A DNA stretch of 47,624 nucleotides from an uncultured Flavobacteriales bacterium (GCA_913051935.1 CAJXCU010000013.1:1-47624), one strand, 5' to 3'. Counted from the stretch's first letter, positions 9,477-19,303 are shown. The notes: generated by a model from the sequence alone, not told the origin. Numbers and translations are program-made.

Positions 9477-9747
9477 TTACGAAGATGTCCTCGTCTTTTC
9501 GCTTGAAAAATTTTTTCTCTCTGGCATAAGCTTCAAGATTATCGAGGTGGCTTATTTTTTTTAAATCGCTCTTGGTTTTCTTTAGTTTAGCCTTCATAGC
9601 TTCGTTCTGTAGCTCTAGTTCATTTAACTTTTTCTTTTGATTAACAACATAAAATATATCGTTGTCATCTATTAGTATGAGGTAGAAAAAGAACACTCCA
9701 AATGTGATGATGAACTTATTTTTAATAACGAGAAGTAACTGTTTCAC
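9463..9747 (-). CDS. FtsB/DivIC-family septum formation initiator
   Basis: This is a 94-residue bitopic membrane protein of the cell-division machinery (FtsB/DivIC family). It has a short basic cytoplasmic N-terminus, one membrane helix at about residues 11-27 and a coiled coil at about 32-68 (VNQKKKLNELELQNEAMKAK). A conserved distal segment follows (NLEAYAREKKFFKRKDEDIFVI). The expected role is to link FtsL and FtsQ at the septum. The start codon is GTG at 9745-9747; the family length and charge pattern fit this start. It is the last gene of a leftward series from the methylmalonyl-CoA mutase genes and overlaps the 3' end of the SpoIID-like gene. Confidence 0.85.
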   Translation of the reverse strand: MKQLLLVIKNKFIITFGVFFFYLILIDDNDIFYVVNQKKKLNELELQNEAMKAKLKKTKSDLKKISHLDNLEAYAREKKFFKRKDEDIFVITSD

Positions 9748-9817
9748 AGGTAAATTTAAAAAACAATGTTGGCACTTGGGTATTGTGTGATAAACCTTAT
9801 CAAACTCGGATTGTTGA

Positions 9818-10969
9818 TTATTCCTCCTTGCAATTGTTATAGCGCGTTTTAAGAAACGCTAAAAAACTTCTGTCATAGGCATAAACTTCCTTCAAGCTGC
9901 TCAGAATATCGCAGGCCTCAGTATTTGACTGTCTGAGGTTTGTCAGTGTTACTGCACTCAGCATTGCACCAAATTTCAACGCCTTTAAATCTGTTTCCGT
10001 CATCCTATCAAATTCTGCTTCACTCATGTTTTTAAGCTGTTCAATTCCACTGCTCCAGATCGTATTCGCAGAGCGTACATCTTTTGATGCCGCTCTAATT
10101 GGGGCCTCTAGAAGCTTGATAGCAATTGGCTGAGTTGTAATAACGGAGTAGTTTTCAACACCCTCAAGTAACAATTCTAATAATTCTGTTTTCTTTTCTT
10201 TATCCGTTCCATCATAGATTCCGTAAAATCCATCTTCTTCCTCTAAATTGTAGATTAAATAATTGTTCAGGAAGTCATGTTGGAACTTGTCAAGCCATAT
10301 TTTATGGATCTTTTCATCAAGGATTCCATTAATGTCCAGCTCTATTGCGGCAGCAATTGAGTTTATAGTTTCCTCCCATGGGTCTGAAACTACAGGATCT
10401 GGTAGTTCATTCCTGTAGATACCGTAGTACCCCTTTGCCAAGAATATACTTGGTGTTGGGTCACTTACATATTCTGGTTTAACCCGATAATCTGACGCTT
10501 TTTTCACAAGTTTTAAAAAGTTACTGTCCGCGTGAATTTGTGTAAGCTCATCTAGGTTGTTGGCTGCCGTTACGATCGATTCTCGTTCAAAGGCAACTTC
10601 ATCTTCTTCAATTTCCGTTTCTCCACTTTTTAAAACCACGTCATAAGTGAAAGTTACTGCAAGTTCAACGGAGTAGTTCCCAACCTTTAAGAATAAAATC
10701 TCAACTTCCTCTGTAGTCGCATCACCAGAAATATATTTCCAATCTTTTCCTTCTCTTCCCGAGAAAAGCCAGGTTGTTGTTCCTCTTTTAGTCCCATTAT
10801 TTTCAAATACAGATTTGAATGTGACGGTTGGTTTTATGTCGGTTTCGGAGTCTAAAAAAACAAGCTTTTTTGATTGCTTTACGTCGAGTGTCGGTGATGG
10901 TGTTTGAGCATTAGTGTGTATAACACAGAACTGAACACACAATCCAAGTAAAAAGAATTTAAATTTCAT
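9818..10969 (-). CDS. secreted protein of unknown function with PKD-like N-terminal domain
   Basis: This 383-residue protein has a clear signal peptide (MKFKFFLLGLCVQFCVIHTNA, cleavage before Q). Residues about 25-125 look like a beta-sandwich of the PKD/Ig type (VEILFLKVGNYSVELAVTFTYD). The remaining ~250 residues are mostly acidic and helical, with no family recognised. No T9SS sorting signal or lipobox is visible, so it is probably periplasmic. It lies 43 bases downstream of the mutase large subunit and 70 bases upstream of the ftsB-like gene, on the same strand. Its function is unknown, and the gene context gives no clear link to either neighbour. Confidence 0.7.
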   Translation of the reverse strand: MKFKFFLLGLCVQFCVIHTNAQTPSPTLDVKQSKKLVFLDSETDIKPTVTFKSVFENNGTKRGTTTWLFSGREGKDWKYISGDATTEEVEILFLKVGNYSVELAVTFTYDVVLKSGETEIEEDEVAFERESIVTAANNLDELTQIHADSNFLKLVKKASDYRVKPEYVSDPTPSIFLAKGYYGIYRNELPDPVVSDPWEETINSIAAAIELDINGILDEKIHKIWLDKFQHDFLNNYLIYNLEEEDGFYGIYDGTDKEKKTELLELLLEGVENYSVITTQPIAIKLLEAPIRAASKDVRSANTIWSSGIEQLKNMSEAEFDRMTETDLKALKFGAMLSAVTLTNLRQSNTEACDILSSLKEVYAYDRSFLAFLKTRYNNCKEE

Positions 10970-11012
10970 AGTTGTGAATAGTCATTTCAATTATTATGCC
11001 GAAAATACAAGT

Positions 11013-13151
11013 TTATTCGTGACTTTTTATTAGGAGCTTTAAAATTTCTTGGGCGGCCTTTGATATTTTCGTGCCAGGACCATAGATTCCGAATACGCCG
11101 CATTCATCTAAAAAGGCATAGTCTTTTTTAGGAATAACGCCACCTACAATGACCATAATATCTTTCCTGTTTTGTTTTTCGAGTGCATGAACAACTTCAG
11201 GCACGAGTGTTTTGTGCCCTGCCGCCAATGAGGAAATGCCTAAAATATGAACATCGTTCTCTATTGCCTGTTTGGCTGCTTCTGTTGGGGTTTGAAATAA
11301 TGGCCCTATATCTACATCAAATCCAATATCAGCAAATGAGCTTGCAATAATTTTTGCGCCACGGTCATGTCCGTCTTGCCCCATCTTCGCAATCATTATT
11401 CTTGGTCTTCTTCCCTCTAGTTCAACAAATTCCGACACCAATTCTTTGGCTTTTTTAAAATCTTCGTCCATGGCAACCTCTTTTGAATATACACCACTAA
11501 TTGATTTTATTTTAGCCGTATATCGTTTGTAGACTTTTTCTAATGCATTTGAGATTTCTCCCAACGTGCAGCGAGCTTCAGCACATTTTATAGATAATTC
11601 AAGAAGGTTTCCGCTCTCGTTTCTTGCTGCATTTTCCAATGCCAATAGACAATTTTGTACTTCTTTAGGATCTCTATTTAATTTGATTTTTTTAAGCTTT
11701 TCAATTTGCGAAAGTCTCACTTTTTGATTGTCAACATCGAGAATATCAATTTCTTTATCCTCAGTAAAGGGGAATAAATTTAGTCCAACAATGTGGTCTT
11801 TTCCAGAGTCAATCCGTGCCTGTTTCTTAGCAGCGGCTTCCTCAATTCTAAGTTTTGGAATTCCCGTTTCAATCGCTTTTGCCATTCCACCAAGTTCTTC
11901 AACTTCAGCAATGAGTTTTGTTGCCTCTTTCAGTAAATCATTTGTAATTTTTTCAATAAAGTAACTGTTGTGGCAAGGATCGATGAATGAGGTTATTCCA
12001 ATTTCTTTCTGCAGAAACAGTTGCGTATTGCGCGCAATTCTCGCTGAGAAATCCGTCGGTAGAGCAATGGCCTCATCTAGAGCGTTTGTATGTAGTGACT
12101 GAGTTCCTCCTAACGCTGCTGATAAAGCTTCGATACATGTCCTCGATATATTGTTAAATGGATCTTGCTCTGTAAGAGACCATCCAGAAGTTTGGCAATG
12201 TGTTCTCAAGGACATTGATTTTGGGTTTTTTGCCTCAAATTCACTTAATACAGAGGCCCATAAAAGCCGACCAGCACGTAGCTTGGCAATCTCCATATGG
12301 TAATTCATACCTATTGCCCAGAAAAAACTTAGTCTTGGTGCAAAGTCATCTATTTTTAGCCCTGCTTTTATTCCTGTTCGGATGTATTCAAGTCCGTCTG
12401 CAATGGTGTATGCCAGTTCAATTGAAGCTGTTGCACCGGCCTCGTGCATGTGGTAACCTGATATTGAAATGGAGTTGAATTTTGGCATGTTGCGTGAGGT
12501 ATATTTGAAAATATCAGATATAATTCTCATTGATGGAGCAGGGGGGTAGATGTAAGTGTTTCGTACCATGAATTCTTTCAGGATATCATTTTGAATGGTT
12601 CCTGCTAATTTTTTTTCTTCTACACCCGATTCCTTCGCAGCAGCAATATAAAAAGCCATAATTGGAAGGACCGCACCATTCATTGTCATTGACACTGACA
12701 TCTCATTTAATGGAATTTCATTAAATAAGGTTTTCATGTCCTCAATACTGTCGATGGCAACTCCTGCTTTACCGACATCACCTTGGACACGCTCATGGTC
12801 TGAGTCATAGCCTCTATGGGTAGCTAAATCAAAGGCAACAGACAAGCCTTTTTGTCCGGCTTTTAAATTTCTTTTATAAAATGCATTTGAGTCTTCTGCT
12901 GTTGAAAATCCCGCATATTGCCGAACGGTCCAAGGCCGACTAGTATACATCGAGCTGTAGGGACCTCCCAAAAAAGGAGCAATGCCTGAAACAAATTTAA
13001 CATGACGCAATCCATTTAAATCTTGTTCGGTATATTGTGTTTTGAATTGAATTTTTTCTGCTGTTTCGAAAGACTCAATATGCGCTTCTTTTTCAGATTT
13101 ATTTTTGAAATCACTTTCACTTAGTTCCGTATATTTCTTTGGTCTATTCAT
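11013..13151 (-). CDS. mutB: methylmalonyl-CoA mutase large subunit
   Basis: This enzyme interconverts succinyl-CoA and (R)-methylmalonyl-CoA using adenosylcobalamin, linking propionyl-CoA to the TCA cycle. The 712 residues contain the TIM-barrel substrate domain ([52 protein letters not shown]). The C-terminal cobalamin-binding Rossmann domain carries the base-off His in [10 protein letters not shown] (about residue 595), plus the [11 protein letters not shown] and IVGG loops. The ATG overlaps the TAA of the small subunit by one base (TAATG), so the two subunits are translationally coupled. No epimerase or MeaB-type chaperone gene is adjacent. Confidence 0.95.
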   Translation of the reverse strand: MNRPKKYTELSESDFKNKSEKEAHIESFETAEKIQFKTQYTEQDLNGLRHVKFVSGIAPFLGGPYSSMYTSRPWTVRQYAGFSTAEDSNAFYKRNLKAGQKGLSVAFDLATHRGYDSDHERVQGDVGKAGVAIDSIEDMKTLFNEIPLNEMSVSMTMNGAVLPIMAFYIAAAKESGVEEKKLAGTIQNDILKEFMVRNTYIYPPAPSMRIISDIFKYTSRNMPKFNSISISGYHMHEAGATASIELAYTIADGLEYIRTGIKAGLKIDDFAPRLSFFWAIGMNYHMEIAKLRAGRLLWASVLSEFEAKNPKSMSLRTHCQTSGWSLTEQDPFNNISRTCIEALSAALGGTQSLHTNALDEAIALPTDFSARIARNTQLFLQKEIGITSFIDPCHNSYFIEKITNDLLKEATKLIAEVEELGGMAKAIETGIPKLRIEEAAAKKQARIDSGKDHIVGLNLFPFTEDKEIDILDVDNQKVRLSQIEKLKKIKLNRDPKEVQNCLLALENAARNESGNLLELSIKCAEARCTLGEISNALEKVYKRYTAKIKSISGVYSKEVAMDEDFKKAKELVSEFVELEGRRPRIMIAKMGQDGHDRGAKIIASSFADIGFDVDIGPLFQTPTEAAKQAIENDVHILGISSLAAGHKTLVPEVVHALEKQNRKDIMVIVGGVIPKKDYAFLDECGVFGIYGPGTKISKAAQEILKLLIKSHE

Positions 13152-14386
13152 TATCCTTCCTTTTCAAATATTAAATAGTTAAAATCCAAATATTTTGGAA
13201 CTTTTGACCAAGCATTTTTTTGTTCAATTTTATTTTGAAATAAGTTAATACCAATAAGTTCATGTGCTCCTTCCTTAAAGGCAGTCAATTTTTTAGTCCT
13301 TGTATTTTGAATACTTTCCTTAAGAAAATCATTAATTAAACTTTTGGATTCAATCTCGTTGAACTTTAAAAATTGAGTCCAACATTTTTGAATCAAAATA
13401 CGCGTCATTTTCTCATTAATATAGGCTCCTCTCATAGGATCATTTACCTTTGATAAATAAGATTCTTCTTTGAGAATATGTGATATATTCAAAGCCAATC
13501 TCTCATAAAACCAATTGTCAGATTCAATGGAGTAGGTGTGCGAGGAATGAATCAAAATGGAGGTTACTCCGCCACTAATCGCGGATATTGCTTCGGTAGT
13601 TTGTCTCAGTATGTTGGTATCAGGATCTTTCAAAGATTTATTTGTCCAGCCCATACGGCCCAGAATAAAAGTCTTTGGTATTGTCATATCATTTTTTCGA
13701 AGGATATGCTGCCATAGCCATTTGAGTGTTCTGACTTTCGAAAGCTCAATAAAAAAGTCAGATCCAATACCAATTTCAAATGATATTTTGTCTACATCAA
13801 ATTTCTCGATTAGCGATTCGGCATAATGAAGAATTGTGCTTATCTGGTCAATTCCGTTTGCTCCAATTTGTTCTAGATGAAATCCATTGACTATGATCTT
13901 GAATCCTGCTTGAAGTATAAGGTTCGTATCTATCGGACGAAGCGGATCAACAGAAATACTGACATGTTGTTTAGCACTTTTTGGTATGAATTCAGCGAGA
14001 CTCTTAAGCTCAGTTTCTTGCTCGAATGCCATAATGATATCTATATAGTCGATATGAATGCCATTAAAAACTTTATTCCAATCTGTGGAAGTCGAGGCAA
14101 TCTCAAAGTACAGAATATTTGCACCTTGTGAAAGGCATTTTAAAGCTAATGTATTTGCCGACTGTTCATCTCTTACAGGAATATAGGCTGTAATTCCCCA
14201 GTCATTTTCTTCGCTATTTTTCTGAGATCCAAAGTCAAATTCTATTTTTTTTTCTGAGGGGTCAAATTTGATACCTTCAATGTCATTCGTATAATGTAGC
14301 TCACCACTTGCTTTTGTTTCCGCCTTTATTTTTGATCTCCATAAATCGAGATCAGGTGCTTTAAAATTATTCAAGTTAATCTTCAT
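13151..14386 (-). CDS. mutA: methylmalonyl-CoA mutase small subunit, short form
   Basis: This is the non-catalytic partner of the large subunit, identified by position and by the degenerate barrel ([67 protein letters not shown]). At 411 residues it is much shorter than the ~600-residue small subunits of classical heterodimers. No DxHxxG cobalamin motif is present, so the C-terminal B12 domain has been lost; from memory, short forms also occur in other flavobacteria. The start ATG is at 14384-14386, preceded by a TAnnTTTG box. It is the first gene of the mutA-mutB unit. Confidence 0.88.
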   Translation of the reverse strand: MKINLNNFKAPDLDLWRSKIKAETKASGELHYTNDIEGIKFDPSEKKIEFDFGSQKNSEENDWGITAYIPVRDEQSANTLALKCLSQGANILYFEIASTSTDWNKVFNGIHIDYIDIIMAFEQETELKSLAEFIPKSAKQHVSISVDPLRPIDTNLILQAGFKIIVNGFHLEQIGANGIDQISTILHYAESLIEKFDVDKISFEIGIGSDFFIELSKVRTLKWLWQHILRKNDMTIPKTFILGRMGWTNKSLKDPDTNILRQTTEAISAISGGVTSILIHSSHTYSIESDNWFYERLALNISHILKEESYLSKVNDPMRGAYINEKMTRILIQKCWTQFLKFNEIESKSLINDFLKESIQNTRTKKLTAFKEGAHELIGINLFQNKIEQKNAWSKVPKYLDFNYLIFEKEG

Positions 14387-14401
14387 ATTCGCTTACTCAT
14401 T

Positions 14402-14409
14402 CAAAGATA
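14402..14409 (-). promoter_or_regulatory. putative -7 element of the mutA-mutB promoter
   Basis: On the minus strand the bases read TATCTTTG, an exact match to the Bacteroidota -7 consensus TAnnTTTG, ending 15 bases before the mutA ATG. No TTG is found at the ideal -33 spacing, so this is a partial promoter match only. Confidence 0.45.
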
Positions 14410-14516
14410 GAACAAATGATTCTATTGTGATGAAACATCTAAAATGAATCTATAATGTTTTGCCCTCAGTCATCTTTTTTTGTAATTTCAAAACAACAAT
14501 TCAATACACCTCGAAT

Positions 14517-15353
14517 ATGGGAGTTTATCGTCTTATTAGATTAAACCTGGTTTTTGCTCTCCCTATTTTGTTTAGCAGCATTTGCTGCGCTCAAAGTATA
14601 AGTTTTTCAGGAAGCAGGTCTCAAGGCCTTGCGAATGCAAGTGTTTGTCTAAAAGATGTTTTTTCATACCATAATAATCCTGCAAATTTAGCGGATCAAA
14701 GCGCGCTCAGTTTTGGCTTAGCCTATGAAAATAGATTCCTTTTAAAGGAGCTCCAGCACCAAAGTTATGCGCTTGCGATGCCTTTAGGAAAAGGTGTTTT
14801 TTCTGTTGGAGGTAATTCTTTTGGTTACAGGGATTTTAGAACTTTTAAAAATGGGATCGGTTATGCAATGGAGCTTCTCGATGCCCTTTCTGTAGGGGTG
14901 CAAATTAATCACCAAATGATTCGAATTTCTGGCCCGTACGGTTCTAATCAAACCCTTACAGGTGAATTAGGTCTTGCTTACGAGGTTTCTAAAAATTGGC
15001 GATTTGGTTTGGCTGTATTCAATCTGGGAAGAAATATAATGGTAGAGGAGCCAAGGGAGCGTTATGCTACCTCTATTCGCCTCGGAACAGCCTACAAAGT
15101 TTCCCCAATGGTCTTGATTGTGGCAGAATTAGAAAAAGATATATTGCATCCGATGCGCTACAAGTCTGGTATAGAATATCAGCCATCACAGAATCTACTT
15201 TTTCGAGTTGGGTTTGCAACACATCCAATTGAGCTAAGCTTTGGTTTAGGTTGGGTTTTTTCAAGTCAATACCACTTGGATTTTGGAACCCAGTACCACC
15301 AAATTTTGGGATGGTCCCCAAATCTATCTTTTCGATTTGATTTAAATAAATGA
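14517..15353 (+). CDS. PorV/PorQ-like outer-membrane barrel protein
   Basis: This is a 278-residue outer-membrane beta-barrel. ATG at 14517 is chosen over an upstream TTG at 14460 because it gives a clean signal peptide (VFALPILFSSICCAQ). Mature residues start SISFSGSRSQGLANASVCLKD, followed by the NNPANLADQSALSFGLAYENRF pattern. That pattern is typical of the PorV/PorQ (UPF0164-like) barrel group, whose best-known members are parts of the type IX secretion system. Amphipathic strands continue to the end. It overlaps the following HhH-barrel gene by four bases (ATGA), and the pair is probably one transcription unit. Assignment to a specific Por protein is not possible from the sequence alone. 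Confidence 0.72.
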   Translation: MGVYRLIRLNLVFALPILFSSICCAQSISFSGSRSQGLANASVCLKDVFSYHNNPANLADQSALSFGLAYENRFLLKELQHQSYALAMPLGKGVFSVGGNSFGYRDFRTFKNGIGYAMELLDALSVGVQINHQMIRISGPYGSNQTLTGELGLAYEVSKNWRFGLAVFNLGRNIMVEEPRERYATSIRLGTAYKVSPMVLIVAELEKDILHPMRYKSGIEYQPSQNLLFRVGFATHPIELSFGLGWVFSSQYHLDFGTQYHQILGWSPNLSFRFDLNK

Positions 15354-17422
15354 AACAAAGGTTATTCATTTTATCAATGCTTTTATGTCTGAACTTTCTT
15401 GCGCAGGAGAGAAGTGAAATTATTCAACAACGCATTGAGTTTATTTCTGAACAATTAGAGACTGAGAATATAGATTTAACAAATCTTTTAGAACAATTCA
15501 ACTTCTACATTGACAATCCTATTGATTTAAATAAGTCCTCAAGAGAAACCTTGAACGATCTTGGGTTACTCACTGATATTCAAATAAGTGATCTTCTTGT
15601 TCATAGAAAAATACATGGTAAATTGATTTCTATATATGAGCTACAGAGCTTAAAATTTTGGGATCTTGAGACCATATATTTGGTATTGCCTTTTGTCACC
15701 TTGGACGAACGTTTAGATCGACTTCATCTCACATTTAAAGAGGCAATGAGAGAGGGTAACTTTGATTGGTTTCTGCGTTTTCAGCCTACAATTGAGAGAA
15801 AAGCAGGGTATGCGGATGTTCCTGACTCCCTGCTAGAACAATCTAGTAAGTATTATTACGGAAACGCTCATAAATATTATTCTCGCTTCAGGTACGCATA
15901 CAAAACAAATATAAGTTTCGGCATTACTGCTGAAAAAGATGCAGGGGAATCATTTTTTCGTGGTGCTCAAAAAAATGGCTTCGACTTTTACTCTGCTCAT
16001 GCTTTTTACAAGGGAGGTAAGTATTTGAAATCTATTGCTCTTGGTGATTATCAAATCCAACTCGGTCAAGGATTAAATTTATGGTCGAGCTACGCTTTTG
16101 GTAAGTCATCGGATATATTAACAATGAAACGCAATCCCGTTTCCATAAAACCCTATACTTCGGTCGATGAATCTAGGTTTTTTCGTGGTGCTGCAATTAA
16201 TTTAGCCTATAAGAATTTTGATTTTTTATTGTTTTCATCTTTAAAAAGAATTGATGCCAGTGGTATTCAAGACTCTTTACAAGAGAATTTAGAATTTGTG
16301 TCCTCTATAAATCTTTCAGGTTTACACCGCACGCATTCAGAAATTGCAAAAAAGGATGCACTGAAGGAGTTTATAACAGGTGCTTCAATTCAGTTTCAAA
16401 ATGACTTTTTGAAGTTAGGATTTCAGGGGGTTTATCTGCGTTATGATCAGCCTGTTCAATTGAATCCAAGACCGTACAACCAATTTTACTTTAGTGGGGA
16501 TAATTGTCTTTCCTTAAGCTCTGATTACAATTATGTTTACAGGAATCTTAATGTTTTTGGTGAGGTGTCATACTCGATGAATGATAACCACTCTGGATTG
16601 GCGATGCTTCATGGTGCCTTGCTGGCTATTGATACGCGTTTTAGCTTAGGGCTACTTTATCGTGACTATGACGAAGCCTATCAAACGATGTATAACGCAG
16701 GATTTTCAGAGGGGAGTAGAACTCAAAATGAGAATGGTTTGTATGCAGGGTTTAAGTTCAAGCTTTCCAAAGCATGGTCGATAAATGCATACACCGATGT
16801 TTTTGAGTTTCCATGGATGAAATATGGTGTTGATGGACCGTCAAAGGGGCATGAGTTTTTAATTCAGCCCATCTATAAGCCAAATAAGGCATTTGAGTTA
16901 TATGCTAGATTTCGTGAGCAGCTTCGTCAAAAAAATGAGTCTCCTTCAACTGGTGTGATTACAAATGTAGAAAATGTGCTACAGCGTAATTTTAGAATTA
17001 ATATCAGCAACAAAATTAATAAAGTACTTACACTAAAAAGTAGGGCAGAATGGGTTTCCATTCAGCGTGAAAGTCAATCAAAAGAGCAGGGTTTGTTAAT
17101 TACTCAAGATGTTGCCTACAAACCAAAATCCTTCCCCTTATCCTTCAATGTTCGGTATGCACTTTTTGACACCGATAGTTACAGTACTAGAATTTATTCT
17201 TACGAGAATAATGCATTATATGTGTTCTCTATTCCCGCCTATTATTTTAAAGGTAGTCGTTGTTTTCTTTTGGCAAGATATTCTTTTGGTCGTTCGATAG
17301 ACTTGTGGGTTAAATATGGATTTTTCTTATACAATGACCGAGATCAGATTGGCTCTGGAGCCGAACAAATTCAGGGGGATCGTAAATCTGACCTAACAAT
17401 CCAACTCAGGTTATCTTTTTAA
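15350..17422 (+). CDS. helix-hairpin-helix plus outer-membrane barrel protein
   Basis: This is a 690-residue exported protein with a signal peptide (FILSMLLCLNFLAQ). A ComEA-like helix-hairpin-helix region occupies about residues 40-118 (NPIDLNKSSRETLNDLGLLTDIQ...LLVHRKIHGKLISIYELQSL). The other ~570 residues are amphipathic strands rich in Tyr/Phe and end in a terminal Phe (QLRLSF), as expected of an outer-membrane barrel. HhH modules elsewhere bind DNA or mediate protein contacts, and what they do on this barrel is unknown. The combination recurs in Bacteroidota. The start ATG overlaps the stop of the preceding barrel gene, implying coordinated production of two barrels. Confidence 0.75.
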   Translation: MKQRLFILSMLLCLNFLAQERSEIIQQRIEFISEQLETENIDLTNLLEQFNFYIDNPIDLNKSSRETLNDLGLLTDIQISDLLVHRKIHGKLISIYELQSLKFWDLETIYLVLPFVTLDERLDRLHLTFKEAMREGNFDWFLRFQPTIERKAGYADVPDSLLEQSSKYYYGNAHKYYSRFRYAYKTNISFGITAEKDAGESFFRGAQKNGFDFYSAHAFYKGGKYLKSIALGDYQIQLGQGLNLWSSYAFGKSSDILTMKRNPVSIKPYTSVDESRFFRGAAINLAYKNFDFLLFSSLKRIDASGIQDSLQENLEFVSSINLSGLHRTHSEIAKKDALKEFITGASIQFQNDFLKLGFQGVYLRYDQPVQLNPRPYNQFYFSGDNCLSLSSDYNYVYRNLNVFGEVSYSMNDNHSGLAMLHGALLAIDTRFSLGLLYRDYDEAYQTMYNAGFSEGSRTQNENGLYAGFKFKLSKAWSINAYTDVFEFPWMKYGVDGPSKGHEFLIQPIYKPNKAFELYARFREQLRQKNESPSTGVITNVENVLQRNFRINISNKINKVLTLKSRAEWVSIQRESQSKEQGLLITQDVAYKPKSFPLSFNVRYALFDTDSYSTRIYSYENNALYVFSIPAYYFKGSRCFLLARYSFGRSIDLWVKYGFFLYNDRDQIGSGAEQIQGDRKSDLTIQLRLSF

Positions 17423-17527
17423 TTTTTCTATTTGGGTGTTACTTTTTAAATGTTTTTGCGTTATGTAAAATATAAGGTGCTCCTGCAAGTGCATCTTATG
17501 CCATGTCAAACTAGAAAACAATGTACT

Positions 17528-18094
17528 ATGTCCTCAACTTCACTGTATCACCAGAGTGATACCCGTATTCAATCCGAATTACAAATTATTGAAAAATCAA
17601 AAATCAATCCACAGCATTTTGCCCCACTGTATAATGAATATTACGAAAGCATATTCAGATATGTGATTAAGCGTATCAATGATACTGACTTGGCATGTGA
17701 TATCACATCGAATATCTTTGTGAAAGCAATAACGAATCTTTCCAAGTATGAATATCGTGGATTGCCTTTTTCTTCTTGGTTATTTAGAATCGCCAAGAGT
17801 GAGGTTTATCAGTCTTTTCGAGACCAAAAAGTAAAGCGAACTGTGAGTATTGATAAAGTCACAATCGTTCAGGTTTTTGAAGAACTTGACGTCGATGGAC
17901 TTGATGAGCATAAAGAAAAGTTGAAAAAAGTATTGAGAAAAATTAATGAGAAAGACTTGATGCTTATTGAAATGCGTTACTTTGAAAAACGATCTTATCG
18001 GGAGATAGGCGAAATTTTAAGTGTAACGGAAAACAATGCAAAAGTTAAGACATTTAGAGCCTTGCAAAAACTGAAAGTATTATTTAAGGAATAA
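17528..18094 (+). CDS. RNA polymerase sigma-70 family (ECF-type) factor
   Basis: This is a 188-residue alternative sigma factor. Region 2 lies at about residues 30-97 (YNEYYESIFRYVIKRINDTDLACDITSNIF ... FSSWLFRIAKSEVYQSFRDQK). Region 4 lies at about 130-185 (KDLMLIEMRYFEKRSYREIGEILSVTENNAKVKTFRALQKLKVLF) and includes the helix-turn-helix. Region 3 is absent, as in ECF factors. ATG at 17528 fits the family N-terminus; an upstream ATG at 17450 would add 26 unconserved residues. Four bases downstream begins a 57-residue membrane protein that could be its partner regulator. Target promoters are unknown. Confidence 0.85.
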   Translation: MSSTSLYHQSDTRIQSELQIIEKSKINPQHFAPLYNEYYESIFRYVIKRINDTDLACDITSNIFVKAITNLSKYEYRGLPFSSWLFRIAKSEVYQSFRDQKVKRTVSIDKVTIVQVFEELDVDGLDEHKEKLKKVLRKINEKDLMLIEMRYFEKRSYREIGEILSVTENNAKVKTFRALQKLKVLFKE

Positions 18095-18098
18095 CTAT

Positions 18099-18272
18099 AT
18101 GAGAAAAATTTTATTCAACAAAAAAGAGCTTAGCTCAGACCAGATTAATAATATGCGTGATTTCGATTTGGTGCTTAAAAAAGTTCAAGCGCAACGACAG
18201 TATTGGAGAAGTCCTTGGTTTTACGGAACCATTGGTTTGGCATCGATATTGTCCTTCTTAATTTTTATTTAA
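18099..18272 (+). CDS. 57-residue membrane peptide downstream of the sigma factor
   Basis: This is a short ATG-to-TAA frame four bases after the sigma stop. It encodes a charged N-terminal part of about 40 residues (MRKILFNKKELSSDQINNMR) and one C-terminal hydrophobic segment (FYGTIGLASILSFLIFI) that ends the protein. The arrangement, a cytosolic domain followed by one helix right behind an ECF-type sigma gene, resembles a minimal anti-sigma factor. No zinc-binding anti-sigma (HxxxCxxC) motif is present, so that role is inference. The coding character is supported by the tight spacing and the sensible charge and hydrophobicity pattern. Confidence 0.65.
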   Translation: MRKILFNKKELSSDQINNMRDFDLVLKKVQAQRQYWRSPWFYGTIGLASILSFLIFI

Positions 18273-18306
18273 TAGGTTTTAGTTATTAAATTATGTCTCA
18301 AGTCTT

Positions 18307-18336
18307 TTGTGGACTTGGGAAATTTGCCTAATTTCG
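18307..18336 (+). promoter_or_regulatory. putative promoter of the barrel gene at 18360
   Basis: TTG at 18307-18309 is separated by exactly 19 bases from TAATTTCG at 18329-18336. This matches the Bacteroidota TTG-N19-TAnnTTTG arrangement with a single mismatch in the -7 box. The -7 box ends 23 bases before the ATG. Confidence 0.55.
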
Positions 18337-18359
18337 TATAGAAATGTAATCTGTACAAG

Positions 18360-19286
18360 ATGAAAAACCTAACTGCATTCTCTTTCTGTTTAATCTTTGT
18401 GTTCTCGATACGAGCGCAGCATGCGAATTTTAATTCTCAAAGAAACTGGTCTTTACACAAGAAAGAGCTTCAAATTGGTCTGGGTGCAACCCAATTCAAT
18501 GGTGATTTGGGTGGTGCAGAAGGCATAGGTAGAGATTACAGCTTAAAAGACATAGATTGGCCAGCGACTGGTGTTGCATTTTGGTTGGGCTACCGTCAAC
18601 GTTTTCATCCTTATTTTGCCACAACTTCTAGTCTTTGTGTTTTTAATTTGAAAGGTGCAGACTCACTTTCTGAAGAACCTAGTAGATATGCACGAAATCT
18701 CCATTTCAGAAGTTTAGGAGTAGAAATTCAGCAACGAATAGAATGGATTTTTGCTGCGAAAGAGCAATTTGGATCAACTTACAACCTTCCAGGGAATTAC
18801 TCAAAGAAAAATCGGTCGCAACAATATTACCTTTTTGGAGGGATCGGTTTGTGTTACTTTAATCCAAGAGCTCAAGACGCTGAAGGCAATTGGACATCAT
18901 TACGTAAACTGCGAACTGAAGACCAAGATCAACCTTATTCACCGCTGACCTTAACTTTACCGATGGGAATTGGGTTTAGGATGGGTATTTCAAAAATGTG
19001 GCGAGTGGGTATAGAGTTGGCTTATGTGAAGACCTTTACAGATTATTTGGATGATGTGAGCACTGTTTATGCAAATCCTGCGAATTTGGCGCCTGAAGCT
19101 GAATATTTTGCAAACCCTGCAGTAGGTAACCCGTCATTTGATCCTGGTCAAAAGCGCGGTGATCCAAATCAAAAGGATGCCTATTACCACATGAATGTAG
19201 TATTCACCCGCAACCTTACCTATAAGGACTACGCAAAACAACGAAAGAAATTTAACCTGAAATCATCGGGTAAGTACAAGGTTTAA
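18360..19286 (+). CDS. outer-membrane barrel protein, DUF6089-like
   Basis: This is a 308-residue exported protein with a signal peptide (LTAFSFCLIFVFSIRAQ). The mature part starts with a strand typical of this barrel group (HKKELQIGLGATQFNGDLGG) and continues with alternating aromatic strands (VAFWLGYRQRF; YYLFGGIGLCYFNPRAQ; PLTLTLPMGIGFRMGISKMWRVGIELAYVKTFTDYLDDVS). The LTLPMGIGF...GIELGY-like signature and the DYLDDVS loop resemble DUF6089/PorG-like barrels of Bacteroidota. The C-terminal ~50 residues are hydrophilic with a DP.....DP loop and a basic tail. A hairpin terminator directly follows. The exact function is unknown. Confidence 0.72.
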   Translation: MKNLTAFSFCLIFVFSIRAQHANFNSQRNWSLHKKELQIGLGATQFNGDLGGAEGIGRDYSLKDIDWPATGVAFWLGYRQRFHPYFATTSSLCVFNLKGADSLSEEPSRYARNLHFRSLGVEIQQRIEWIFAAKEQFGSTYNLPGNYSKKNRSQQYYLFGGIGLCYFNPRAQDAEGNWTSLRKLRTEDQDQPYSPLTLTLPMGIGFRMGISKMWRVGIELAYVKTFTDYLDDVSTVYANPANLAPEAEYFANPAVGNPSFDPGQKRGDPNQKDAYYHMNVVFTRNLTYKDYAKQRKKFNLKSSGKYKV

Positions 19287-19303
19287 TCAAACCAGAAAAA
19301 TTT

